NCBI GenBank assembly: GCA_040752115.1
Contig: JBFMFB010000001.1
Span: 124,001 to 188,000, forward strand
Length of the DNA: 64,000 nucleotides
Direction: 5' to 3'
DNA from: JBFMFB01 sp040752115
GTDB lineage: Bacteria; Pseudomonadota; Gammaproteobacteria; Burkholderiales; Sulfuricellaceae
Under the pieces are notes generated by a model. The model searched no databases. It saw only the letters and a list, made by a program, of their open reading frames with translations, and was not told where the DNA came from. Positions 27,478 through 36,274 of this stretch are shown here, in pieces. The first letter of the stretch is position 1, and every line of letters starts with the position of its first letter. Both the position numbers and the translations under genes were made by a program.

Positions 27478-28470
27478 ATGTATATCATTGTTACGGGAGC
27501 GGCCGGTTTTATCGGCTCCAATCTGGTCAAGGCGCTCAACGAGCGCGGCGAGACCAACATCATCGCGGTGGACAATCTCAAGCGCGCGGACAAGTTCAGG
27601 AATCTGGTGGACTGCGAAATCGCCGACTACCTGGACAAGGAGGAATTCCTCGATCTCCTGCAGGACGGCGCATTCGATGAATCCGTCGCCGCCGTCCTGC
27701 ACCAGGGCGCGTGCTCCGACACCATGGAAACCGACGGCCGCTACATGATGGAGAACAACTACCGCTACTCCATCGCCCTGCTCGACTTCTGCCAAAGCGA
27801 AGAAGTGCCGTTCCTCTATGCCTCCTCCGCCTCGGTCTACGGCGGTGGCACGGTGTTCCGCGAGTCGCGCGAATTCGAAGCGCCGCTCAACGTCTACGGC
27901 TATTCCAAGTTCCTGTTCGACCAGTACGTGCGCCGCATGTGGAACGAGCGCACCGGGCAAGTGGTCGGATTCCGCTACTTCAACGTCTACGGCCCGCGCG
28001 AGCAGCACAAGGGGCGGATGGCATCGGTCGCTTTCCACTTCTTCAACCAGTACCGCGCCGAAGGCAAGGTCAAGCTGTTCGAGGGCTGCGACGGCTACGG
28101 CAACGGCGAGCAGCGGCGCGACTTCGTCTCGGTCGAAGACGTGGTCAGGGTCAACCTGCACTTTCTGGATCACCCCGAACAATCCGGCATTTTCAACCTC
28201 GGCACCGGCGCGAGCCAGACTTTCAACGATGTCGCCGTGGCGACCGTCAACGCCTGCCGCAAGGCGAAGGGCGAGCCGCCCTCGACGCTCGACCAGCTGC
28301 GCGAACAGGGCGTGATCGAATACACCGCCTTCCCCGAGGCGCTGCGCGGCAAATACCAGAGCTTCACCCAGGCAGACGTCGCCACCCTGCGAAACGCCGG
28401 CTACGACGCGCCATTCCTCACCGTGGAGCAGGGCGTGGCGCGCTACGTGGAGCATTTGCTCAAGCAGTAG
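27478..28470 (+). CDS. hldD: ADP-L-glycero-D-manno-heptose 6-epimerase
   Basis: Last step of ADP-heptose synthesis for the LPS inner core, 330 residues, extended SDR fold. NADP motif TGAAGFIGSN, catalytic YGYSKFLFDQ (YxxxK), SSASVYGGG, and the family GEQRRDFVSVEDVV. The ATG at 27478 is supported by the MYIIVTGAAGFIGSN alignment; a TTG two codons upstream is less likely. The 5' end is duplicated just upstream. Confidence 0.96.
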   Translation: MYIIVTGAAGFIGSNLVKALNERGETNIIAVDNLKRADKFRNLVDCEIADYLDKEEFLDLLQDGAFDESVAAVLHQGACSDTMETDGRYMMENNYRYSIALLDFCQSEEVPFLYASSASVYGGGTVFRESREFEAPLNVYGYSKFLFDQYVRRMWNERTGQVVGFRYFNVYGPREQHKGRMASVAFHFFNQYRAEGKVKLFEGCDGYGNGEQRRDFVSVEDVVRVNLHFLDHPEQSGIFNLGTGASQTFNDVAVATVNACRKAKGEPPSTLDQLREQGVIEYTAFPEALRGKYQSFTQADVATLRNAGYDAPFLTVEQGVARYVEHLLKQ

Positions 28471-28542
28471 CCGGCAGTCAACCGCGCGGCTGCCGCGGCG
28501 TTATTGCTGTTGCAACACTTTTCAATCACCCGGAGATCCGTC

Positions 28543-28887
28543 ATGAAAAAACTGCTCGTTGCCCTGTTCGCCTGCTTCGCCCTCATCGGCGCCGCCTTTG
28601 CCGCCGACCCGGTCGATCTCAACACCGCCACCCAGGCCCAGCTCGAAACGGTAAAAGGCATCGGCCCGGCCAAGGCCAAAGCGATCATCGAATACCGCAC
28701 CAAGAGCGGCCCGTTCAAGAGCGTGGACGATCTGGAAAAAGTAAGCGGCTTCGGCAAGAAAACCGTGGACAGCGTCCGCTCCCAAGTGACCGTCGGCGGC
28801 GCGGCGAAGCCCGCGGATGCCAAGAAGGCGGACGAGAAGGGCGCCGCCAAGGGCGAAGCCAAAGACGCCAAGAAACCGGCCAAGTAA
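28543..28887 (+). CDS. ComEA-like helix-hairpin-helix protein, exported
   Basis: 114 residues: signal peptide (1 to about 21, cleavage after AFA), then a ComEA-type double helix-hairpin-helix (VDLNTATQAQLETVKGIGPAKAKAIIEYR; FKSVDDLEKVSGFGKKTVDSVR) and a Lys/Ala-rich tail. Family members bind DNA in the periplasm during uptake; in betaproteobacteria this small form is very common and its role is less sure. A terminator follows. Confidence 0.9.
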   Translation: MKKLLVALFACFALIGAAFAADPVDLNTATQAQLETVKGIGPAKAKAIIEYRTKSGPFKSVDDLEKVSGFGKKTVDSVRSQVTVGGAAKPADAKKADEKGAAKGEAKDAKKPAK

Positions 28888-28912
28888 TCAGCCGCCCTGC
28901 GATCCAACCCCT

Positions 28913-28946
28913 AAAGCCCCGCCGCCGCCATGGCCGCGGGGCTTTT
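28913..28946 (+). terminator. Rho-independent terminator after the ComEA-like gene
   Basis: AAAGCCCCGC pairs with GCGGGGCTTT across a 13-nt loop, ending in T run. Confidence 0.88.
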
Positions 28947-29037
28947 GCATTCAGACAATCCGAAACATGCCATAATATTCCCGCATCGATTACCTCTGCT
29001 TTGTCGTATTTGGATCCACCGCGGCCGTTACAGCGCC

Positions 29038-29064
29038 TTCCCCCTTGATAAAGGGGGGGAATAC
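29038..29064. repeat. Palindromic repeat F (copy 1)
   Basis: TTCCCCCTTGATAAAGGGGG; the same word occurs in the opposite orientation at 46503. It forms a simple hairpin. Confidence 0.7.
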
Positions 29065-29136
29065 GATCAGCAACGGGATCAGGCAAAGCAGAATCACTTG
29101 ATTGACCGGCTTCGTTTCTTGGTAAAGAGACTTTCA

Positions 29137-30135
29137 TTGACCCCCACTCCTTTCTCTTTGATTCCCCCTTGGCTGCACGAGCTCCGTTCGGTCGCGGTCG
29201 CGCTGCTGGACGGGGAGGGGCGGGTTCTGGAAGCCAATGCGGGCTTTTCGTTCACCCTCACGGAAGCGGCGGACGGCAATCATGCCGCGGCGCGCTTCGT
29301 CGAGCCTTCTTTCGCCCGCCTGCTGGAGATGCCGACCGACCAGAACCAGGTGGTGTACGACGGCGTGATCACTCTTAGCATTGGCGAAGGAATCAGCCGT
29401 GCGCTTTCCGGCAAGATCTACCGCTTCAACCAGTTGCTGCTGCTGGCGGCGGAGCTCGACATCACGGCCTTCGAGCAACTGAGCCGCGACAACGAACAAG
29501 TGCGCCGCGAACTGGAAGAGACGAAACGCCAGTTGGCGCGCCGCAACGAAGCGCTGCAGAAAGCGGAGCAGGAAGCGGAGGAACTGAAGCACCGGGACAG
29601 CCTGACCAGGCTGGCCAACCTGAAGCAACTGGATATCCGGCTGGCGGAGGAAATCCAGCGCTGGGAACGCTACCGGCGCCCGCTGGCATTGGTTCTCCTG
29701 GACATCGACGATTTTGCCTCGATCAACGAGCAATACGGCCGCCGTGTGGGCGATGAAATGCTGCAGCATGTCGCCACCATCCTCAAGAATTCGCTGCGCT
29801 CCATCGACCTCGTCGCGCGCTACGGCGGCCAGGAATTCGCGATGCTGCTGCCCGAGACCAATGAAATGGGCGCGATGATCGTGGCAGAACGGATGCGCAT
29901 GGACCTCGAAAGCATGCTGATTCTTCCTCTGCTGCGGCCGATCACCGCCAGCTTCGGAGTCGCCATGCTGCTGCCCGAGGAGAAGCACGAGAATTTTTAC
30001 GCGCGGGTGGAGCGGGCGCTCAGGCACTCCAAGGAAAATGGCAAGAACTGCGTCACCATGGCGGGGGTCGTCGCCGAATGCGATCACATCTACCGCGGAG
30101 CGGAGGAGAACATGGAGGAAAGCGGGCATGTTTAA
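29137..30135 (+). CDS. GGDEF-domain protein (diguanylate cyclase-like)
   Basis: About 332 residues from a TTG at 29137; earlier starts would cross repeat F and the terminator. An N-terminal sensor-like part (about 1-110, possibly PAS-like, WLHELRSVAVALLDGEGRVLEAN) leads to a coiled coil (about 110-160) and a GGDEF domain. The signature reads YGGQEF rather than GG(D/E)EF, so the residue that normally binds metal is Gln; activity is uncertain. RxxD inhibitory site is not obvious. It overlaps cysM by 8 bp. Confidence 0.83.
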   Translation: MTPTPFSLIPPWLHELRSVAVALLDGEGRVLEANAGFSFTLTEAADGNHAAARFVEPSFARLLEMPTDQNQVVYDGVITLSIGEGISRALSGKIYRFNQLLLLAAELDITAFEQLSRDNEQVRRELEETKRQLARRNEALQKAEQEAEELKHRDSLTRLANLKQLDIRLAEEIQRWERYRRPLALVLLDIDDFASINEQYGRRVGDEMLQHVATILKNSLRSIDLVARYGGQEFAMLLPETNEMGAMIVAERMRMDLESMLILPLLRPITASFGVAMLLPEEKHENFYARVERALRHSKENGKNCVTMAGVVAECDHIYRGAEENMEESGHV

Positions 30136-31015
30136 GACCATCGAGCAGTTCGTCGGCAACACGCCGCTGGTGAAGCTGAAGCGGCTTCCCGGCAACACCG
30201 GCAATACCGTCCTGGTCAAGCTGGAAGGCAACAACCCTGCCGGCTCGGTGAAAGACCGGCCGGCGCTTTCCATGGTCACGCGGGCGGAGGCTCGCGGCGA
30301 AATCAAGCCGGGCGACACCCTGATCGAGGCCACCAGCGGCAACACCGGCATTGCGCTGGCGATGGCGGCGGCGATGCGCGGCTACCGGATGGTGCTGGTG
30401 ATGCCCGAGCACATGAGCATCGAGCGCCGCCAGATCATGCGCGCCTTCGGCGCGGAAATCGTGCTCACCCCCCGAACCGGCGGCATGGAAGCGGCGATCG
30501 ACACCGCCCGGCGGATGCGGGACGAAGGCAAGGGCGTGATCCTCGACCAGTTCTCCAATCCCGACAATCCCCAGGCCCATTACGAGGGCACCGCGCCGGA
30601 AATATGGCGCGACACCGGCGGCAGAATCACCCATTTCGTCAGCAGCATGGGCACCACCGGCACCATCATGGGCTGCTCGCGCTACCTCAAGGAACAGAAC
30701 CCGGCAGTGCAGATCGTCGGCGTGCAGCCGGTCGAGGGCTCGCAGATCCCAGGCATCCGCAAGTGGCCGCCGGAATATCTGCCGAAAATCTGCGACTTCA
30801 GGCGCATCGACCGGATCCTCGAAGTCACCCAACAGGAAGCGGAAGAAACCACCCGCCGCCTGGCAGCGAAGGAAGGCATCTTCGCCGGCATCTCCTCCGG
30901 CGGCGCGCTGGCGGCAGCGCTGCGCCTTTCAACCGAAGTCGAGAACGCAGTCATCGTCTCCATCGTGTGCGACCGCGGCGACCGCTATCTATCCACGGGC
31001 GTGTTCCCTGCGTGA
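30128..31015 (+). CDS. cysM: Cysteine synthase B
   Basis: O-acetylserine sulfhydrylase of 295 residues. PLP Lys in NPAGSVKDRPALSM; SGNTGIALAMAA; GTTGTIMGCSRYLKE; GISSGGALAAALR. The CysM form can also use thiosulfate to give S-sulfocysteine, which fits a sulfur-oxidising host (inference). ATG at 30128 with a GGAGGAA Shine-Dalgarno inside the preceding gene. Confidence 0.94.
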   Translation: MFKTIEQFVGNTPLVKLKRLPGNTGNTVLVKLEGNNPAGSVKDRPALSMVTRAEARGEIKPGDTLIEATSGNTGIALAMAAAMRGYRMVLVMPEHMSIERRQIMRAFGAEIVLTPRTGGMEAAIDTARRMRDEGKGVILDQFSNPDNPQAHYEGTAPEIWRDTGGRITHFVSSMGTTGTIMGCSRYLKEQNPAVQIVGVQPVEGSQIPGIRKWPPEYLPKICDFRRIDRILEVTQQEAEETTRRLAAKEGIFAGISSGGALAAALRLSTEVENAVIVSIVCDRGDRYLSTGVFPA

Positions 31016-31084
31016 CCGATTCGCCGTCAGCCTGAATTCGGCAGCCAACCACCGACGGACGCCGATAAACCCTAACGAAGTTCA

Positions 31085-31212
31085 GCCACGAATTTGCACG
31101 AATGCTCACGAATATTCCGCGGGTTACAGCAACCCTCCCGATCACCGGAAGACGCGCATATTTTTGACAAAGGGTTTGTTTCTATTCGTGTAAATTCGTG
31201 TTCATTCGTGGC
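31085..31212. repeat. Family-A inverted repeat (copy A4)
   Basis: Three ACGAAT words, a unique loop of about 75 bp, then three ATTCGTG words. The right arm contains the GTG start of ydbH. Confidence 0.86.
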
Positions 31213-33208
31213 TAACAAAGCGCTTACCCGCACGGGCTGGCTGCTGCTGTGCGCCCTCCTCCTCTGCCTGCCGGCCTCCGCCGCGCAGACTCTGCGCCTG
31301 TCCATCGACGATATCGCCAGCCCCGCGTTTCATGCCCGGAACATTTCCGCCAGCCTGGCCGGGCCGGAGCTGTCGCGCTTCGAAGCGCGCATCGGCGAGC
31401 TGGCGCTCCATGGCAAGAGCTGGCGCAACGTGCGCCTGCAATGCGCCGAGGTGCTGCTGGCGGGCTCCGAAATCCGCTGCGCGCGGGGCACGTTGCAAGC
31501 CGGGGAAACCTGGCCGGTCAGCTTCCGCTACGCCGGCGCGGACAAGCGGCTGGAGCTGGCGCTTGCCCCTTCCCCCGGCGAAACTTGGCGGATTGCGGCG
31601 CACTGGGGCAACCCTTCCTGGAACATGCGGATCGACATCGCCAACGGCAAGGCGGCGCGGCTTGCGCCCTGGCTGCCGGAAAACCTGCCGCGGCCCGGCG
31701 GGGGAACGGTCAGCGGCCGGGCAATACTCTCCGGCGCGTCCGGGAAAATGGAGGAAGCGAGCGCCGACTTGCGGCTGGACAACATCTCCTTCAGCGATGC
31801 CGCCGGGTTGCACGCGGGGGAAAAGGTGGGCGGCAGCCTCGAGCTTGCGGCGTCGAAGCGCGGAGAAACCTGGCAGTGGCGCGTCAGCGCGGACTGGCGT
31901 GAGGGCGAGATATTCTGGCAACCGCTGTATTTCGCCCGCGGCGGCCATCGCCTGGCAGCGGAAGGAAGCTACGGCGCAGGCGCGCTGCGCGTCGGCCGGG
32001 GCGAGCTGAGCCTGGCCGAAGTGGGCGCGGCACGAATCTCGGGCATCTGGGACACCGCCGCCGGGCGCCTCCTGGACTTCGACCTGCACGGCACGAACCT
32101 CGATTTGACCGGCCTGTACCGCACCCTGCTCAAGCCGTTCCTGGAAAACACCGCCTTCGCCAAGGTGCAGGCGCAAGGCCGGGCGGATATGGACTGGCGC
32201 TACCGCGGCGGGGCGACGACAGAATTCGACCTGAGCCTGCATAACGCCTCTTTCGAGGATGAAGAGCGGCGCTTCGCCCTGCGCGGGGTAAGCGGCCGCA
32301 TCCCTTGGGCGGCGGATGGGGAGCGGCAGGCCGATCTCCGCATCCAGGGCGGCGAGATGCTGCGCATCCCCCTGGGCGAGACGCGCATTCCGCTCGCCAT
32401 GCGCGGCTGGCAGTTCAGCCTGCCCGAGCTCGCGGTGCCGGTGCTGGGCGGTGCGCTGCGAATCGAGGATTTCCAGGCCGGGAAACAGCCGGACGGCTGG
32501 CGCTGGCAGTTTAGCGGGGGATTGTCGCCGGTTTCGATGGAGCGGCTGACCGAGGCGCTCGGGCTGCCCTCGATGCACGGCACGCTGTCCGGGGTGATTC
32601 CCAAGGTCGGCTACGACGGCCACGCGCTCAGGATGGACGGGGCGCTGCTGGTCAAAGTATTCGACGGCACGGTGGTGGTCAAGGATCTCGCCATCCTCGA
32701 TGCACTGGGGCGCGCCCCCAGGCTGCACGCCAACCTGGACATGCGCAATCTGGACCTCGACCTGCTCACCCGCACCTTCTCCTTCGGCAGCATGCAGGGA
32801 CGCATCGACATACGGGCGGACAACCTGGAACTGGCCAACTGGCAGCCGGTCAAATTCGACGCCGAAATCCGCAGCAGCCCGGGCGACTATCCACGCAAGA
32901 TTTCGCAGCGCGCCGTGCAGAACATCTCCTCCCTGGGCGGCGCGGGGGCCGGCGCGGCGATCTCGCGCAGCTTCCTGCGCTTTTTCGAGCAGTTCGGCTA
33001 CGACAAGATCGGGCTTTCGTGCCGGCTGAGAAACGAAGTCTGCCTGATGGACGGCATCGAACCCACCCAGTACGGCTACACCATCGTCAAGGGCGGCGGC
33101 ATACCGGCCATCAGCGTAATCGGGTACAATCGCGAGGTTAGCTGGAACGAGCTGCTGGAGCGGCTGAAACGCATCACCCAGGCCAACGTGAAGCCGGTTG
33201 TGCAGTAA
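31208..33208 (+). CDS. ydbH: YdbH-family intermembrane lipid-homeostasis protein
   Basis: About 666 residues: N-terminal membrane helix (about 8-26, WLLLCALLLCLPASA), then a long beta-rich AsmA-like body and a conserved C-terminal part (FFEQFGYDKIGLSCRLRNEVCLMDGI). The following ynbE and ydbL genes settle the identity. In E. coli YdbH and YnbE form a bridge across the periplasm that maintains outer-membrane lipid homeostasis. The GTG at 31208 lies in the right arm of repeat A4; the longer upstream frame is repeat-coded and rejected. Confidence 0.85.
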   Translation: MANKALTRTGWLLLCALLLCLPASAAQTLRLSIDDIASPAFHARNISASLAGPELSRFEARIGELALHGKSWRNVRLQCAEVLLAGSEIRCARGTLQAGETWPVSFRYAGADKRLELALAPSPGETWRIAAHWGNPSWNMRIDIANGKAARLAPWLPENLPRPGGGTVSGRAILSGASGKMEEASADLRLDNISFSDAAGLHAGEKVGGSLELAASKRGETWQWRVSADWREGEIFWQPLYFARGGHRLAAEGSYGAGALRVGRGELSLAEVGAARISGIWDTAAGRLLDFDLHGTNLDLTGLYRTLLKPFLENTAFAKVQAQGRADMDWRYRGGATTEFDLSLHNASFEDEERRFALRGVSGRIPWAADGERQADLRIQGGEMLRIPLGETRIPLAMRGWQFSLPELAVPVLGGALRIEDFQAGKQPDGWRWQFSGGLSPVSMERLTEALGLPSMHGTLSGVIPKVGYDGHALRMDGALLVKVFDGTVVVKDLAILDALGRAPRLHANLDMRNLDLDLLTRTFSFGSMQGRIDIRADNLELANWQPVKFDAEIRSSPGDYPRKISQRAVQNISSLGGAGAGAAISRSFLRFFEQFGYDKIGLSCRLRNEVCLMDGIEPTQYGYTIVKGGGIPAISVIGYNREVSWNELLERLKRITQANVKPVVQ

Positions 33209-33217
33209 TGTTTTTTT

Positions 33218-33356
33218 GCCACGAATGACACGAATTTACACGAATGGTATTTCTCGCGTTCATCCGGCTGCTGTGCATCCTTTCGCGAGGACTGCTCAAC
33301 CGGTTAGGAGCGCAAATCGGCACGGATAATTCGTGAACATTCGTGTCATTCGTGGC
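33218..33356. repeat. Family-A inverted repeat (copy A5)
   Basis: Three ACGAAT words, loop of about 90 bp, three ATTCGTG words, between ydbH and ynbE. Confidence 0.87.
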
Positions 33357-33379
33357 AAAAAAACCCCAAAAGGAATGCT

Positions 33380-33580
33380 ATGACAAACATCTCTTTCCGT
33401 GCCTGGCCCGCGCTGCTGCCGGCCGCCCTGCTCGCCTCCTGCGTCACCATCAACATCTACTTCCCGGCCGCAGCGGCGGAAAAGGCTGCCGACAAGATCA
33501 TCGAGGAAGTCTGGCAACTGCAGAAGCAGGACAAGCCCGCCCAACCCGCGCAACCTCGCAACCAGGGAGAAACCAAATGA
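33380..33580 (+). CDS. ynbE: YnbE-like lipoprotein
   Basis: 66 residues with a lipobox LLASC after a short signal peptide, followed by VTINIYFPAAAAEKAADKIIEEVW, the YnbE signature (quoted in part: INIYFPAAAAEKAAD). An outer-membrane-anchored partner of YdbH. Its TGA overlaps the ydbL ATG (ATGA). Confidence 0.88.
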   Translation: MTNISFRAWPALLPAALLASCVTINIYFPAAAAEKAADKIIEEVWQLQKQDKPAQPAQPRNQGETK

Positions 33581-34005
33581 TCCGCGCCGTTTACCGCTTT
33601 GCCTTCGCATTGTTCGCCCTGCTGTTGCTGGCGCCCTTGGCGCAAGCGGCGGCGGACCTGGAAATCAACACGCCCGCGATCAGCGGCATCAGGAAAGCCA
33701 TGCAGGAGCGCCACGGCCAGTTGGCGGGGCTCTATGCCAGCGGCGCGGTCGGGCTCACCCGCGACGGCCTGGTCGCGGTGCGCGATTCCGGCCTGATCCC
33801 GCTCTCCGAGCGGCAGAAGGCCAATTCCCTGATTGCCGACGAGAACCGCGACCGCGCCGCGCTCTACCGCGAAATCGCCCGCGCCAACGGCCACTCCGAG
33901 TGGGAAGCCGAGGTGCGCTCCACCTTCGCCCAGCGCTGGATCGACAAGGCCGCGCCGGGCTGGTGGTATCAAACCGCGAGCGGCGGCTGGGCGCAGAAGA
34001 AGTGA
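33577..34005 (+). CDS. ydbL: YdbL-like periplasmic protein (DUF1318)
   Basis: 142 residues, signal peptide 1 to about 22 (LLAPLAQAAA), then NTPAISGIRKAMQERHGQL and SGAVGLTRDGLVAVRD, the DUF1318 pattern. In E. coli it modulates YdbH-YnbE assembly. Start chosen at 33577 in the overlap with ynbE; its TGA overlaps the next GTG. Confidence 0.87.
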   Translation: MIRAVYRFAFALFALLLLAPLAQAAADLEINTPAISGIRKAMQERHGQLAGLYASGAVGLTRDGLVAVRDSGLIPLSERQKANSLIADENRDRAALYREIARANGHSEWEAEVRSTFAQRWIDKAAPGWWYQTASGGWAQKK

Positions 34006-34775
34006 CGCCGACCCTGGTCTTCGACATCGAGACCGTCCCCGATACCGAAGGACTGCGCCGGCTGCTCGGGCTGGGCGCCGACGCCGCACCGGCGCAGATC
34101 GCGGAAATCGCCTTCCAGCGCCGCCGCCAGGCGAGCGGCAGCGATTTCCTGCAACTGCACGTGCAGCGCGTGGTCGCCATCTCCTGCGCCCTGCGCGATC
34201 GCGATTCGTTTCGGGTATGGACGCTGGGCGCGCCCGACGACCCCGAGCCCGAGCTGATCCGGCGCTTCTACGAAGGCATCGAAAAATACACCCCGCAACT
34301 GGTTTCCTGGAACGGCGGCGGCTTCGACCTGCCGGTGCTGCACTACCGGGCGCTGATCCACGGCATCCAGGCGCCGCGATACTGGGACATGGGTGAGGAC
34401 GACCGCGAGTTCAAGTGGAACAACTACATCAGCCGCTACCACACCCGCCACCTCGATCTGATGGATCTGCTCGCGCTCTACCAGCCCCGCGCCAACGCGC
34501 CGTTGGACGAAATCGCGCAACTGGCGGGCTTTCCCGGCAAGCTCGGCATGGACGGCTCGAAAGTGTGGAAGGCCTTCCAGAACGGCGAAATCGCCGCGAT
34601 CCGCAACTACTGCGAAACCGACGTCGCCAACACCCACCTGGTGTTCCTGCGCTTCCAGCTGATGCGCGGCATCCTGTCGCGCGAGGCCTATCAGGCCGAA
34701 TGCGACCTGGTACGCCATACCCTGGAAAAATCCAGCGAGCCGCACTGGCGCGAATTCCTGGCTTCCTGGCAGTAG
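34002..34775 (+). CDS. Predicted 3'-5' exonuclease, PolB-related (DEDD fold)
   Basis: 257 residues. Exo I motif FDIETVPD, Exo II SWNGGGFDLPVLHYRAL, Exo III YCETDVANTHLVFLRF. This family is the exonuclease part of PolB-type polymerases as a free-standing protein and is typical of betaproteobacteria. GTG start at 34002 overlaps the ydbL stop. Role probably in DNA or RNA end processing; substrate unknown. Confidence 0.87.
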   Translation: MTPTLVFDIETVPDTEGLRRLLGLGADAAPAQIAEIAFQRRRQASGSDFLQLHVQRVVAISCALRDRDSFRVWTLGAPDDPEPELIRRFYEGIEKYTPQLVSWNGGGFDLPVLHYRALIHGIQAPRYWDMGEDDREFKWNNYISRYHTRHLDLMDLLALYQPRANAPLDEIAQLAGFPGKLGMDGSKVWKAFQNGEIAAIRNYCETDVANTHLVFLRFQLMRGILSREAYQAECDLVRHTLEKSSEPHWREFLASWQ

Positions 34776-34794
34776 CTCCTGAAACGGCGATTAA

Positions 34795-34940
34795 CCACGA
34801 ATGACACGAATTTCCACCAATGAACACGAATGGAATGGCTGGCACGTAATTTCGCCTCGCGCCTGGCGGGCGGGCTGCGCGGAATAGTTGATCTGTTGCT
34901 TATTCGTGAACATTCGTGCGCCATTCGTGCAAATTCGTGG
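34795..34940. repeat. Family-A inverted repeat (copy A6)
   Basis: Left arm of ACGAAT-like words with one degenerate (CACCAAT), unique GC-rich loop, right arm with four ATTCGTG-like words. Confidence 0.85.
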
Positions 34941-34978
34941 TTAATCGCTTTTGCTGAGATAATCCAACGCCATACCGT

Positions 34979-36274
34979 ATGACCGCAACCATCGAATCCC
35001 TCGACCATGAAGGCCGCGGCGTAACCCATGTCGAAGGCAAGGTGATCTTCGTCGAAGGCGCCCTGCCCGGCGAAACCGTGACCTATTCGGCCTACAAGAA
35101 AAAGCCGAGCTTCGAGCAGGCCACCGCCACCCACATCCTCAAGCCGAGCTTCATGCGGGTCGCGCCGCGCTGCCCGCACTTCGGCGTGTGCGGCGGCTGC
35201 TCGATGCAGCACCTGGAAGCGGGCGCCCAGGTCGCAGCCAAGCAGCGCGTGCTGGAAGACAACTTGTGGCACATCGGCAAGGTGCGCGCCGACACCATCC
35301 TGCCGGCGATCCACGGCCCGACCTGGGGCTACCGCCATCGGGCGCGGCTGTCGGTGCGCCACGTGGCGAAAAAGGGCGGCATGCTGGTGGGCTTCCACGA
35401 AAAGCGCAGCAGCTTCATCGCCGACATGAAAAGCTGCGCCATCCTGCCGCCGCGCATCTCCGCCCTGCTCGTGCCGCTGCGCGAGTTGACCGGGCAGCTC
35501 TCGATCCGCGAGCGCCTGCCGCAGATCGAAGTCGCGCTGGGCGACAACGTCGATGCGCTGGTGCTGCGCATCCTGGATCCTCTCAACGCGGAAGACGAAG
35601 CGCTGCTGAAAGCCTTCGCCGACCGGCACGGCATCCAGTTCTTCCTCCAGCCCAAGGGCCCGGATTCGGCGTATCCCTTCCATCCGCTGGACGCCCCCGA
35701 GCTGAATTACGCCCTACCGGAATTCGATGTCGTGATGCCGTTCTCGCCCACCGAATTCACCCAGGTCAACCCCGCCATCAATCGCGTGCTGGTGAGACGC
35801 GCCCTGGGCCTGCTCGAACCCCGCCCGGGCGAGCGCATCGCCGACCTGTTCTGCGGCCTGGGCAACTTCACCCTGCCCATCGCCCGGCGCGGCGCAGAAG
35901 TGGTGGGCGTGGAAGGCAGCGAAGCGCTGGTGCGGCGCGCAAGAGAGAATGCCGCGCGCAACGGCCTGTCCGAGCGCACGGAATTCCACGTCGCCAACCT
36001 GTTCGAAGCCACCGAAGAAAGCCTTGCCCGATTGGGCAAACTCGACAAGATGCTGATCGACCCGCCGCGCGACGGCGCGGTGGAAGTCGTGAAAAACCTG
36101 GGCGCGGACGCGCCGCGGCGCATCGTCTACGTCTCCTGCAACCCCTCCACCCTAGCGCGCGACGCGGCGGTGCTGGCGCATGCGCAGGGATACCGGCTCA
36201 AAGCCGCCGGCGTGATCAACATGTTCCCCCACACCGCGCACGTGGAATCCATCGCGCTGTTCGAGCGGCAATAA
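34979..36274 (+). CDS. rlmD: 23S rRNA (uracil-C5)-methyltransferase RlmD
   Basis: 431 residues: TRAM domain (1 to about 55), 4Fe-4S cluster ligands C65, C71, C74 and C153, and a SAM methyltransferase domain (IADLFCGLGNFTLPIARRG) with catalytic Cys in VYVSCNPSTLARD. Methylates U1939 of 23S rRNA in E. coli. Fe-S pattern favours RlmD (RumA) over RlmC or TrmA. Confidence 0.94.
   Translation: MTATIESLDHEGRGVTHVEGKVIFVEGALPGETVTYSAYKKKPSFEQATATHILKPSFMRVAPRCPHFGVCGGCSMQHLEAGAQVAAKQRVLEDNLWHIGKVRADTILPAIHGPTWGYRHRARLSVRHVAKKGGMLVGFHEKRSSFIADMKSCAILPPRISALLVPLRELTGQLSIRERLPQIEVALGDNVDALVLRILDPLNAEDEALLKAFADRHGIQFFLQPKGPDSAYPFHPLDAPELNYALPEFDVVMPFSPTEFTQVNPAINRVLVRRALGLLEPRPGERIADLFCGLGNFTLPIARRGAEVVGVEGSEALVRRARENAARNGLSERTEFHVANLFEATEESLARLGKLDKMLIDPPRDGAVEVVKNLGADAPRRIVYVSCNPSTLARDAAVLAHAQGYRLKAAGVINMFPHTAHVESIALFERQ

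Noticed and set aside
31094..31207. N-terminal extension of ydbH
   Set aside because: Coded wholly by repeat A4.
33399..34775. 458-codon frame joining ydbL region to the exonuclease
   Set aside because: Its first 200 codons overlap ynbE and ydbL out of frame; GTG at 34002 gives the family start.
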